Shown here: piece by piece, positions 49,881-61,130 of the stretch
Layout of the letters: every line of letters begins with the position of its first letter
Numbering within the stretch: position 1 is the stretch's first letter
Assembly: GCA_013399855.1 (NCBI GenBank)
Contig: VXAY01004974.1
Span: 558,001 to 622,000 of the forward strand
DNA length: 64,000 nt
Direction: 5' to 3'
Source of the DNA: Oxyruncus cristatus
Taxonomy: Eukaryota; Chordata; Aves; Passeriformes; Cotingidae
Made by a program: the position numbers and the translations under genes
Notes under the pieces: generated by a model
The model's input: the letters and a program-made list of their open reading frames with translations, nothing else
What the model was told of the DNA's origin: nothing
Database searches by the model: none

Positions 49881-52800
49881 GCAGCCAACAATTCCCCCTT
49901 CTCCAAGATGATTTGGGCATAGGAGAAATTACTGTAATTTGTAAAGATGTTACATTCTTATATGTGTTTCTCCCAGTGCTGCTTGCTACCCTGGCATTCG
50001 TCAAACTAAAACAAACAATAGCTGCTGTTAGAGAAGTACTTCTGTTACTTGATGGTCATGGTGAAAGTCTCAGCACCTGTCTTACCACTGCATGCAAATA
50101 ACAAATCAGCAGTCTGATACCCACAAAGCATTTCAGCTACTCAGTTGGGTTCTTGATGAGCTCCATTCAAGGTAAATATTATATGCAAGTATTTCTTCTC
50201 TCTTTTTAAGGCAAAAAAGTAACTGTATAGCAAAGCCTGACTACTCTGATTATGTCCGGAAGCTCATGGTTGGTCAATAACACTGGAGAAACAGTATGAG
50301 CCTGGCAAGGCAGAGAGCTGGAAGGTAATTGGAATCCTCCTTCATCCAGCCATAGGGTGTTACCCTGGGAGACACAACACCATAACACGTGTCATGCAGC
50401 AGCAACAGAAGTTTTAAATCTTGCAGCTCCCTTAGCTAGATATATCTCCCCAAGTTAGATTAATTGTGAGTCTTTCATCTTCAGCCATCTCTGAAAGGCC
50501 TTATCTTTATCTCTGCTTTCAGAGGTCCATAAATTTCTCTGTGTTCAAAGGCTTCATCCCTTCCCCCGGTTCCTCTCTAGTTCAGATATCCTCAGACTCC
50601 AGCACGAGTGGCAAGTCTCTCTGTATTTAATCCCCTTAAATTATCTCCCCTTTCATACTTCCTTCCATGTCTTTCACCAATTTCCCTCCAATGCTTCACC
50701 TGTTCAGTTCACTCTTGCTAAATCCTTCTGTTGGCAACCTCCTTTCAACCATCATGGAAATCAACATTGCTACTTTCATTTTTTTCCTGCTACATCTTTC
50801 CCTGTTACTCAAAACCTAAAGTATTTAAAGGCAGTAAACCCATGAATTTTGTTTGAATGTTTTCACTTTTTCCATGGACATCTTCTCATCTCCAGAGGCA
50901 AAATTATCGATAAACTGTTGCCAATGGTTATGCTTAAAGCATTCACTGAAAAACCTAGTGTGAAATATGTTCAACTTTGGCACTTGCTTTCTGCTAGGTA
51001 AAGGGATTTAAATCCCTAAATAAAAATGGATTTAGTTTATAAGCAGGCAGCTATGTTTTCGATGTAATTTTTATTCATGTTTTTCTACATCAGATATGAC
51101 TGATTCGGGTGGATCAGTCCCTGTACACTAGGTTATCATAATTATGCACTATACCCATTTCAAAATTAGTTCCAGCTAGTTAGCTTCACTGCAAGACAAT
51201 TCACACTTCCAACTGAGAATTTAACCTAGTCTGATGATGGATACGTATCAACAGCAAAATCCATTATTTATACAGCGTAGGAAATAAACTCTCTGGCTGG
51301 CCAGGGATATGAAGCATGTGAAGGGTTTTCATTTTAGATGGTTTGAAATTTTAAACTCAAGCAGCTTTTAATCAACATACCATTGAAAACAAATTTCAGC
51401 AGTTGCATTTCTTATTCAGCAACGGTACAATGTAACTGAAAATAGAAGCTCCAAAAGCTTGATGGTCTATTACTCAACATGTGCTTATGATAAATTAGAT
51501 GTAAATAGCGGTTATTGCGTACTAAGGAAAACAAGAAAAGACAACCAGTTTCAATAAACTGAAGGGGCTGAGAAGAGGGCCATTTCTGTCCTACTGTTCT
51601 GAAATAATTCCTATAATTCAAGCATTGGCATGTATGATTTTATTCCGTTATTATCAAGTTACAGTAGCATCTAGATGCTTAAGTTCCATAGTACTAAAAT
51701 AGTTTTTAAAAAGCTAACACCAGTTACATACAACTAGACACTGTTATACTTTAGCATTGACAGCAATGCCGGAGCAGGCTCTCAGCTGAGGAGGAGATGG
51801 GAGGAGGTGTGTGAGGTGGGGTTAGTGCTGAGGGCACTCTCAGTGCAAGCAACACACATAGGGTGAGGGCACTCTCCTGCAGAGCTGGGCTTCCCAGAGC
51901 CTGTGAGGGCCCCTGTAATGCTCTGCTGTGGGCACCAGGCACTGAACAGAGAGGGGCTGCAGCACACTACCTGCAGTGTCACACCTCAGATCTTCCAGCA
52001 GTGGTGGGTACCTTAATCCCAGTGAAACCGAGGTGTATAAAGACCATTGATATTTGTGCTTAGACAGCCATGGTTACACAAGTAAAAGGTAATCAAGAAA
52101 GTGGTCAGACTGAAACAATGGAGCAATGAGCAGCTCCCCACACATGCAAATTTACAGAAATTGAGGGAATTCTCTTCTCCCTGCAAGTAAAAGGAAAACA
52201 AGCTGGTTTTATTTCTGGCTCTGGTTTTCTATACTCATAACAACTTTCCTTTAACTCTAGGTGAAGATGGATAATTATGAACCACATGGACAGACAGTGA
52301 AGACTGCACACCCCACCAAGTGACCAAGACACAGGCTACAGTTTTTCACACTGATGTTATAAGAAGAAAGTGATATAAAAATCAGTCATGGATTCACCAT
52401 GTGTAGTGACGGCCTCCATCACCCCCCTCCATGAACGCCTACCCTGCATCCTGGTGCTGCAGTTCTGGAACCCCATACATTAGAGCCTTGCCATGGGCCC
52501 TCTTTATCTCCTCAGCTCAGGGTGCTGGTTAGAGGGAGCTGGGTCCTGCAAAAAGCAAACACATCCCAGAGACCTGCCTATGTAAGACTGTGAGGGCAAA
52601 CTTCTTCCCTTTGACTGTGCGTCCTTCTGAGAGAAATGACAAAAGTTTTTTGCAAACGTTTGTGACAATTTGCTACAGAGCCATTTGGGTCTGTAGGTCA
52701 CCAGTAAGACTTCAGGATTGTGAACTGGAACAAAAATCTCAGTGAAACAGTTCAAGAATTATTTAATTTTTTTAAACTATAATTTCTCGTGAAGAAAAAC

Positions 52801-53993
52801 AGAACACCTCATCCAATGGCAATTTTACTGGAGTGATTGTTCTGACACAAGCAGCAGGCAGCAAGGGAGTAGTCAGCCCAGGGAAAATGTGCATGGGGGC
52901 CATTGGCAGGACACCTATGGGAAGGTAAAAACTAAAAATCCACATGAACGCTTCAGAATATTAGTAGGCAGTATTACAGCTGATGGCAATAAAGTTCCCA
53001 CCCTAATACTTCAGTAGGAAATGGTGCAAATTAATAAAGAGTTTATTGAAAAGCACCCAAAGTCAGAGCCTGATCCATATTTAGAACAACTAAGTTCCAG
53101 AGCATGCACGGAGCTGTCAGCTGAGGACACTTTTTCCAACAGAAAAGCAAAACCAAGACTAACTGTATTATTAGACAGTGGGAACTTGTAGGAATGGAGA
53201 GTGGGATAGCAAAGCAAACTCCTCAGTTAAACTCAGTGCTCTCAAATCCATCGCATCTCAGAATAGGGGTGAAAGCCGGTACTGAACTTCACGGGGATTC
53301 TGAGCTTCCTGGAAACTGCAGATGTGTATTTTTTACAGTAATTGCTATGTAAGTGATCCTTCAATTTCTTCCATATATCCTCTTTATACCCTCTGCAGAC
53401 CCATCAGCATTTACTGGTTATTGTCCCTGACCTGATCCATTTGGTCAACTTGTATTAAAGCACTGGTCTTTGGTATGCATGGAAGACAATTTATTTTGTA
53501 TTACACAAACAGGGTCAGGTCCACATTTAATGCAAACCTGAAATTTGCACTGTTTCAGGGCCCTTTCAGGTACTGCATTTATGCAAAACCATCTATTTGG
53601 AATAGGAAACTTGCTATGTATTCAGAGTGTTCAATTTAAATACAGCAGCTCTTGGTTATTTTTTCAAGTATGATTTCAGAGGTTTTGTATTTACATTGTT
53701 ACATAAATAACAGTTAATCAGATGATTGAGCAGATACTGTGTTTTCATTCTTAGAAATATCCAACTGTAAACATTTGGGGGGGCAAAATATACAAATATT
53801 TAAACAGATAGAGGAAAATAATCTTTATATTAAAGGACATAGGCTTTCACAACCCCTAACAGAGAATATTGAAATCATCAGCTGAATGCACAGAATTGCA
53901 AAAAGCAAAGAGTCATTTTATTATCACATTGGCATGGCTCACCACCTACTGCACTTCAAAACAGTGGATTATGATGGGGCCAAATTTTTTAGC
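49881..53993. other. Non-coding stretch, no gene seen
   Basis: Only short frames. 51750-51990 is GC-richer, with several overlapping frames on both strands and no recognised product. At 53527-53580 short inverted words (aacctgaaa / tttcaggt) occur in repeat-like sequence of unknown family. Confidence 0.5.
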
Positions 53994-54240
53994 AGGCACT
54001 GTTGCAACAGAATAAGGGATAATTAAAGGAGGTTCGATTTAGATCAGATATAAGGAAGAAGTTTTTACTATGACAGTGGTAAAACAATGGGACAGGTTGG
54101 CCAGAAGTGGTGAATGCTCCATCCCGGGGACAGATCCCTCAAGGTCAGGTTGGACGGGGCTCTGATCTAGTGGAAGGTGGAAGTGGGTTGGAGTAGACGA
54201 CCTTTAAAAGTCCTTTTCAACCCAAACCATTCCGTGACTG
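53994..54240 (+). mobile_element. CR1 LINE, 3' end, relatively young copy
   Basis: It reads 'gcactgttgcaacagaataa', 'ggttcgatttagatcagata', 'taaggaagaagtttttacta', 'acaatgggacaggttggcca', 'aggtcaggttggacggggct', 'ctgatctagtggaaggtgga' and 'gttggagtagacgaccttta', ending 'caacccaaaccattccgtga'. This is the complete order of a bird CR1 3' end, with a small internal deletion after 'ggaaggtg'. Divergence is clearly lower than in the other CR1 fragments, and the tail ends in the short CR1-type terminal repeats. It lies directly beside the CpG island that begins near 54242. Confidence 0.93.
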
Positions 54241-54241
54241 G

Positions 54242-54840
54242 GCCCTCGCAGTGCCCTTCTCCAGTGCTCAGTGACCGAGGGCCGGACCTCCTGCTCCGCT
54301 GTGACAGGAGCGGGGCACCTGGCTCTCACGGCTGTTTAAGAGTCACATCGACTGCTTAAACGCCGGGGAGAAAGCCCCCGCCACCCCCCCCCGCCGTGCC
54401 GAGCGGCCCGAGCAGCCGCAGGGCCCGTGCGGGGCGGAGCAGGTCGGGGCGCGGGGGCGGGCCCGAGCCCGAGGCGCCGCTGGGTGTCGCTGTTGCCGGG
54501 CGGGGCCGCAGCCCGGTACAAAGCCGGGCGGTGTGAGGGNCACCCTCGGGGGCCGCGGGCGCTGCCGCCCCTCCGGCTGCCTGTGTTCCGTTGCCGGCAG
54601 GCCCGGCGCGGCAGCTCCCTCGCCGAAGGGGAGGGCCGCCGCCTTCGTGTGTCCGGTGGCTCCTTGCTGAGGGAGGGGGCGGGGGGCGCTGGCCGCGGTG
54701 AGCGGCGCGTGCCACAAAGGAACGCGGCTCGCTGCCTGCGCTCGCGGGAGCCTTGCGAGCAGCTGGGATAATCTGCTGGGATAATCTGCTGGGAAATTGA
54801 ATTCGGGGGCGGGGCAAATAGGAAATCAGGTCAGGGATAG
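54242..54840. promoter_or_regulatory. Strong CpG island; probable promoter and first exon
   Basis: About 600 bp of very high GC and CpG density. It has several GC boxes (ggggcggagc at 54431, gcgggggcgggcc at 54451, gggggcggggc at 54661-54690 and again at 54805) and no TATA box that I can see. A single N at 54540 shows that it was hard to sequence. It directly follows a CR1 tail and directly precedes a strong plus-strand splice donor at 54841 (another possible donor is gcg|gtgagc at 54698). Plus-strand transcription is favoured, but a minus-strand donor-like word (gcc|gtgagag) at 54323-54329 leaves bidirectional use possible. Open frames on both strands (up to 222 codons) are long because GC-rich DNA has few stops; none is recognised. 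Confidence 0.65.
54762..54797 (+). repeat. 13-bp tandem repeat, about 2.8 copies
   Basis: The unit gctgggataatct occurs twice exactly and then partially (gctgggaaat). It sits at the 3' edge of the CpG island and duplicates a ggataatc word (GATA-factor-like). It would lie inside the putative first exon or 5' UTR. Confidence 0.85.
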
Positions 54841-54848
54841 GTAAGTGA
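54841..54848 (+). other. Strong splice donor (plus strand) after CpG island
   Basis: atag|gtaagtga follows the consensus AG|GTAAGT exactly at the 3' edge of the CpG island. This is the best donor word next to either island. It suggests an untranslated or short coding first exon within 54300-54840. No partner acceptor or exon could be identified in the remaining 9 kb, so the next exon may lie beyond the window. Confidence 0.4.
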
Positions 54849-55686
54849 TAAGAATGCTGAACAAGGGCTTGTCCCGGAAATAGTGGATGAAGGCGGATTG
54901 GCAGCTGTAGAAATGGCCAAACGCACCAAGCTCCCTGACATTCAGGAGCAGGAGGAGCTGGGGAGGTGGTGTAAGGTGCAGATGCCCAGCAGGTGCATTT
55001 GGTTTTTATCTCTCCCTTAAGCATGGTGTCAGAGGGAAGTCAGAGCTGGGGAAATGAACACCCTTTTCGGGTCCCTTCTTAGGAGGGTCCCGTAGAGGGA
55101 CGTTTTTCAGAACATAACTTAGGGCTCTCTCCATCCCTGAATTTGGTCTGTGGAGATGGGTTTACACCATGCTGTCCTTGTATGCATGTGATGGCATTGC
55201 CTGGTCCCAAGTGGAAAATTTCCCATCCCCAGGGCAGCCCCAAGTGTCAGGGTAACAATCGCTTGCCAGGGACCCTCCACTGGAAGGGGGACAAGGACAG
55301 TGCCCACATCAGCACATGAGTGGGTTCATTACAGCACCACGTGTCACGCTTGGCTATCTCTTCAGGGACATACCGGGGATCGCAGTGAAAGGAGCCAGAC
55401 ACTTTCAGCAACAGGCCACATTCAGATGGATTCCTATGGTGCTGCCACTTGAAACCACTCCCATGTATAGGAGTAGTCGGAACCCTTAATAAAAGATGGT
55501 GAAGAAAAATGTAAATTAGGAGATGAGAAGCTTGTAATAGGAATGATTTGTCATGACAACTGTGTGCAAAGGTGAAAGATTCTCAGTGCCTTGGGCAAGG
55601 CCCAGTAATACTCTGATGCAAGCAGACTCAATGCAAAGCAGCACGGAATCAAGCTTTTTGTCCGTTGCAGGAAAATTACTCAGTCT
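54849..55686. other. Non-coding stretch downstream of CpG island
   Basis: Moderate GC content, no recognised repeat or frame. Probably first-intron sequence if the plus-strand promoter is real. Confidence 0.4.
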
Positions 55687-55778
55687 AAACTAATGAAATC
55701 ATACTTTACACTTGAAATAAAAACTAAGTAAAAAGTTAATATGGAAATTAGTACAATGTATTTAGAAATTTACCATTA
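55687..55778 (+). repeat. Left arm of a 92-bp inverted repeat pair
   Basis: It begins aaactaatgaaatc and ends gaaatttaccatta, and is the reverse complement of 61039-61130 with one mismatch (T at 55702 against G at 61115). Identity stops abruptly at both ends. The inner end of this arm is followed by a second copy of tagaaatttacca, absent from the right arm. The arm is AT-rich and matches no family that I know. Confidence 0.95.
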
Positions 55779-55790
55779 GAAATTTACCAG
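55763..55790 (+). repeat. 14-bp tandem duplication at inner end of left arm
   Basis: tagaaatttaccat is followed immediately by tagaaatttaccag. The right arm has one unit only. The extra copy overlaps the exact point where arm identity ends, so it may be a footprint of how the arm was created (microhomology, slippage or a short duplication). Confidence 0.85.
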
Positions 55791-57402
55791 GGCATGTGGA
55801 AGAATTAGACATTGTCTTTTTCTGACATTCTGTGATTGTGTGAAAATTACTGAACACCCACAGCAAATCCACATAGTTCAGCTCAAACAGTGTTTTAAGA
55901 CAGTGGGATTTTTTCTATGGGGATGCTACCACCATTAAAGGGGAAGAAAGGGAAAGGTCCTTGAATTTACACGCTTTCTTCTTCCAAAACTGAGATGGAG
56001 AGGAGCAGAATACAGCCCCTTATTCATGCCCTTGAAGTTCCTTACACAGCGACGACTGTCACCAGCCAGACACCACAGGGCTGCTGGTCTATGATGCCTT
56101 AGCAAGTTGTAAAAGGAGCTAGTGGCAGTTTGTTGCTACAATATGAACAAGAACATGCTCCTTTTGTGCCCATGTCCTTTCCTCCCTAGTCCATGAACTT
56201 CCCAAAAGAGCTGACTATGGCACTTCACCTGAGTTTACAGGGAGAGGAATCTCCCTAGTAAAAGATGATATTCCAAGAGAACTGCAAATCCCCTTTGGAC
56301 TGAGGGGACTTTGGAACTCTTCTTGTCACAACAAAGTACTTTGTAAATTCTGCTTTAAAATTTTGCGATTCAGATGACAAATCTACACCCATCAATATCG
56401 GCAGCACTGATGCCAGAAGCATTGTTAGTCTATGAGAGTAGAGCAGCAGGGACAGATTGGGAGCCAGTTGTTTTGCTTGGTTTTTCCTCATACACACACC
56501 AGGGCGCACACACTCAGTACAGTCTACCCTTGCCCAGGTCACTGACAAGGGTGTGAGCACAGTGATTTCTAGACAGGCTTAAGTGATCTCTCATGGCTTT
56601 TCCTGTGTACTTCTCATCCAAAGGAGGAAATTTAACAGTTCCAGCTAGAATTTAGCTGGAATATCCATAAGTCAAAAATGTCTTTATAAAACAAAGAAAA
56701 CAACCTGTTAAGCTGGAGTTGGTGACCACCAGCCTGCTAACCTTGGCTAAAAGCAGTTGGCAGCTAGACTTAGAGTCTTTGCTGCTTAACACAAATCAGA
56801 ACATGCAGATAGCTCTGACAGGTTTTGGGAAAGACATCAAATGAGTACCAGAAGGAATTAATGAACACAAGGTTTTTCTTTTATGTGTTGGCTAATCTAC
56901 TACATTTAACAGCTTTACTAATATCCTTGATTTAGGAATGAGCAATCCTGTGTTTTATGGACATTCTAAACCCTGCTATACAAAACGTGTTGGGTCCCAA
57001 AACCTGCTGTGTGCAGTTCAGGTCATAGCCTGACATCAATAAAGACATAAAGAACAAAAGCAATCTTGCTACTACTGCAAAAGGGGACATGTTGAAGCCA
57101 ATCCCCACCCCCAAGAATGTGTGTTTTTCTACTAGACAGATTAGATTGGAGTTCATCAGGGAGTTGCTCTCTTTATTACAAGTATTAATTCCAACCCTGT
57201 TTGTGAATTTATTCATAGAATAAATAAAACATGAACAGCAACATTGTGAATATACAACCAAGGGGTGTCCATCCTGAAGAAAAATACCCTCCACCCGTGG
57301 CAGGGATGCTCTCCTCTGTTAACATTTCCAGTAAGGTGTGCTGGTGACAGCAGTCTACATGGAGGACAATCTCCGTTGCAGCTTCTTTTATGTGGGTGAC
57401 CA
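55791..57402. other. Spacer between inverted repeats, left part
   Basis: No recognised repeat. Two overlapping minus-strand frames (57209-57403, 64 codons; 56932-57294, 120 codons) continue from the larger frame at 57403-57948 in other phases. The 64-codon frame ends in a hydrophobic segment and its stop is followed at once by an aataaa word (minus strand, about 57217-57222). I do not recognise either product. Confidence 0.4.
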
Positions 57403-57948
57403 TCAGGTGATCACACTTACCAGTCCTTTTTTGACTGCTTTACTGAATTTGAGCAGGCAAATGAGATTTCTGTGCCTGACAACCAGCAATTGTAATAATT
57501 TTCCTGGGCACAGTTGTTCTAAATAAAATAACAGATGTTGAAGTCGCCCTCTGTTTTGCTGCTGGTAGCAGAACACAGCTTGCTGCAGCTGATTTTCTGG
57601 TGCCTTCAAGCTGGTTTTGAGGGCCGTATAAAAATAAGTTATTTGCTTAACCCCAAGTAAGCACACAAGAAGGAAGTCTTTTGCACAAATGGTGAAGATC
57701 CTCAATACAGTCCCTTTAATGTAGCAGCAAGGAGTCATAAAAGTCCCATTTCTGCAGCAAAAGGATTCCTTTGATGTAGAAAATGTGGAATAATCTTTGT
57801 AGAGGTCTTCCAAATTCCAGCGCACTGTATCTATGCTGAGAAGCAGGGTTCTATATGGAGGTGCTGTGGAGTCCAAGAAGCATCCTGGCCCCTTGAATGA
57901 CTTGGGGGGATGGGGAGAGGCATGAGCAATTTTGGCAGTCCTCTGCAT
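57403..57948 (-). other. Unrecognised 181-codon open frame ending near a splice donor
   Basis: This is the longest open frame in the window that is neither across the gap nor in GC-rich DNA. The predicted protein starts MQRTAKIAHASP. Its middle part is mixed and protein-like, with seven cysteines and leucine-rich segments such as LLFYLEQLCPGKLLQLLVV. I recognise no domain, signal peptide or catalytic motif. Near its end the frame runs into a good minus-strand donor, ggactg|gtaagtgtg (GT at 57419-57420), splitting after a complete codon (KKGL|), so it could be an internal exon of phase 0. It lies inside the 55687-61130 inverted-repeat interval. It may be a genuine exon, a decayed mobile-element gene or chance, as the length is only modestly above chance for 64 kb. 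Confidence 0.2.
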
Positions 57949-60900
57949 GACTTCAGTTGCTCAGCAGACTTACCAGAGGCTTCAGAATAACTCAAACCCT
58001 GGGCAACAGGGAAATTTTTCAAACCACTTTGCACCTAACTTTCCAATCCCCTCCCAATAATTTCATATGTATTACTTAGGGATGGCAAAGATCTGGGCAT
58101 CACCGATGTTCCTGAAGCAATTGTAGTTCATTCATACAGAAACCCTCACAGGATCAAGTAGACTTCAAATGATCTATGTTGCTTGCTTGTTTTTCTGTTT
58201 TATTCAGTTTGTGTTCAGTAAGCTATTCTGGGACATTTATAATTGTTTTCATTCCTGGTTCTCATCCACTGGCTTTGTATGTCAAGTGAATAGGAAGGAA
58301 TTCTATGTGTTTTTTTGAATAAAAGATATTTTCCAAAATTGAAAGTGTGACATATCCTTTCCTAAATGCACAGGTAAAATCCAGCTTGTAGGAAGGCAGC
58401 AGCCCAATCTCCGTTATCCTTGGAACCATCTACCCAAATCTTTACTGAGCCAAAACCACATGGGCGAAGGGCAGATGAGGAACTCATGGAGATATTCGCA
58501 AGTGGCAGGTGACAAGAGGTCCTGGATGTCCTACCAGTCCACTCAGTAATGCTCAGATAGGCTGGGCCATTCCTTCTCTCCCTCCCATTACTGAGGATTC
58601 AGACTGATCAGTAACTGATTAACCCTGGTTATAACCCCAACATGAAAACAGCACTCAGGCCAAAGGAGACAGAACTCCTTAGAGAACTGAGGCCATATGT
58701 AAGACAGTAGAGGAGTACCAGGATTTTAATATGAATCATTACCATGTCTAAAATCTGATGAGATGCATGTTTGTGGCTCAATTCTGACCCTACACCCACC
58801 ACCACCCCCCTTCACATTAATTTTTTGAGAGCTTTTCCTTAGATTACCCTCATGTACAAATTCTGAATTGCCTGCCAGCTGGAAGTGGCTTGCTTCAGCT
58901 TCTACAAAGAGGTAGCTGCTAAAGCATGTGTTTTCCACTCACACCAGGACTCCAGCTTCAAACATGATGGGCTTTTTTTTCCTCCGTCTTCTGCTTCTCC
59001 AACAGTAGAACGTTTCACAGAAATAACTTGTTCTATGTGAATTTGCATGATACCATGTTCCCTGAACTGGTTGGTCCTGGATTATATAAAGGGTATAGAG
59101 AGTGTCCCTGAGATGTGGAGGGTTCATTTTATAAGGAATAATGAGAAATAATAATTTAATTCCATAGAAAAACCGACATAACAAATTAATTTCCATTCCT
59201 GCTGCACAGTAATGGCCTTATTACAGAATTTATAAGACAGCAGAACACAAAGCATCAAACTCTTTTTTATAGTTTTTATGAAATATGCTGTTTTGTGCCA
59301 GTGATAGAAAGGACAAGAGGAAAAAATACCTCCATCAATCTGTGATTCCTGGTGTATTTAGTGTATATTCAAGTGCTTCCTGGTATATTTAGAAACAATC
59401 AAATGACAGAAAATATGGTTTGTAGTTAAGATCCCTTATTAACACTTTGTCTGAGTGCAGAGTAAGGAAATACACAACATTCTGCAATGAATAAATGAGT
59501 ATTTAACGAATCTTAATGAAGATAAATTGAGGAAATCCTGTTATAAAGACAAACAAATACATCTTTATTCTTTACTATATAGGCAATAGCTCTGCATTGC
59601 ACATGACAAGGTATGCTTTATATAATAGGGTGAGTAGGTATTGCAAACTATGTGGAATACAGTTGAATTGAGAAAACATATTTTTAAATTTCCATAATGG
59701 AGGAAGGCAGCATGTCTGAGGTTACTCACGTTTTAGATTATCATTACTGAAGACATTTTTTACATCATTAGTTTTTAATATAGATGCTGTTTGCTTCCAC
59801 TGTACAATAGAAAAAAAGGCATTTCTTCCTCTCTCCTTCACACGCCCATAAGGATTCCCAGTTTTTTCCCAGAGGGAAGTGTGTAACTCTGCGGAGGTGC
59901 TGTTGCATAAAGCTGCTTGTCCGCTAGGTGGTCCGTAAAGACACATTTGAGAACACTGGTTCAGGTTTTCACTCTCCGTATTTACGAACACACAAATCAA
60001 TGCAAGTATCTATTTTAATATCATGAAAGGCATCTGTGGCTAAAATTACTGTAATGATTTTTCTTCCTCCTCCTATATATAATACGTATCCACCAAAGAG
60101 AAATAATCTGAACAACATTTCATGTAAGATTCTACTGTGTATGTAAACCTCCAGAATTCCTAAAAATCAAGTAATTCAAGTTGTTTCGGTGGGGTTACTC
60201 ACAGAAGCCAATCCTTTTTATGTGAAGAAAACCTCATTTGCAGCTCACATACTCCATTTATATTCCGTGGATGCCAAACACATGGAAGTAATGCATTCCA
60301 TTGGCATTGTAGTGAGGTTGTAGGAAAAAAAAAACAAAACATTGGCATAGCTGTAAACAACAATATCTGACACTGACACTATTAGGATCCCAAGCACACG
60401 GCTCGTTTTACTTTGACACAAGTTGAGATTCGATCTGGGAATCTACCATATGCCTAAATCTTCCTATAGGAGGTGGAATGCTATCAGAACTCGGCTGGTG
60501 TGGAGCCATTGTGAGGTGTTTGCAGCAAGAGACGTCTCTAGAGAACTAGAGCCACTTAGTCTTCTACTTGTTATTCCCAAACTGGAAAGAAGCATCATCA
60601 TTACAGATGGCATGTGCAACTGAAGTAAACCCCACTCCACAAACACTGTGATCAGAAGACATTCTAGCAATATCCACTATCAAAAAAACTAGATGTATCA
60701 ACAGCAATGTTTTTTTCTCACACTTTGATCTTAAAGATGACAAAATTAGAAGAAAAAAAATACAGTAATTTACACCCACTGAACAGGCAGTCATTATGAG
60801 AACCAGGTAAAAATAGTGATGTCTGTTTCTGAAATAAACCAAATGGTCTTAATATTAAAACTTTGTCATTATGCAATAGACACATTATACCAGAGTTTAG

Positions 60901-61038
60901 CAATAAAACGCAATAAAAGAAATTTTTCATTCTTAAAAGTTATAGTCTGTGATGAAAAGGGAAACTATGAGTCCATGAAATAGATTTGCAGTCATTATAT
61001 GGGTCTTTTTTATTATATTGCTGTAGTTTTAGGTCCAG
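57949..61038. other. Spacer between inverted repeats, right part
   Basis: AT-rich, with no recognised repeat or exon. A tatataaag word at about 59083 is isolated. Short overlapping frames at 60423-60842 on both strands have no recognised character. 59820-59990 contains the CTCF-like word described separately. Confidence 0.45.
59920..59934 (+). promoter_or_regulatory. CTCF-like motif
   Basis: 'tccgctaggtggtcc' matches the CTCF core (CCGCTAGGTGGCGC) over CCGCTAGGTGG, with T in place of the following C. The surrounding 150 bp is free of repeats and retains CpGs (tctgcggagg, acacgcccat). Plus-strand orientation, the same as the 26042 word. Confidence 0.35.
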
Positions 61039-61130
61039 TAATGGTAAATTTCTAAATACATTGTACTAATTTCCATATTAACTTTTTACTTAGTTTTTAT
61101 TTCAAGTGTAAAGTGTGATTTCATTAGTTT
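61039..61130 (-). repeat. Right arm of a 92-bp inverted repeat pair
   Basis: Reverse complement of 55687-55778 with one mismatch. It begins taatggtaaatttc and ends gatttcattagttt. Outside this interval neither flank resembles the flank of the other arm, apart from a tcagt word close to both outer ends (left ...actcagtct|, right |ccatcagttc). That word could be a 5-bp target-site duplication only if the true ends lie two or three bases further out. Confidence 0.95.

Noticed and set aside
54356..55024. 222-codon minus-strand frame and 114-codon plus-strand frame in the CpG island
   Set aside because: GC-rich DNA has few stop codons. The products are Pro/Arg/Ala/Gly-rich without recognised domains, and both strands are open at once.
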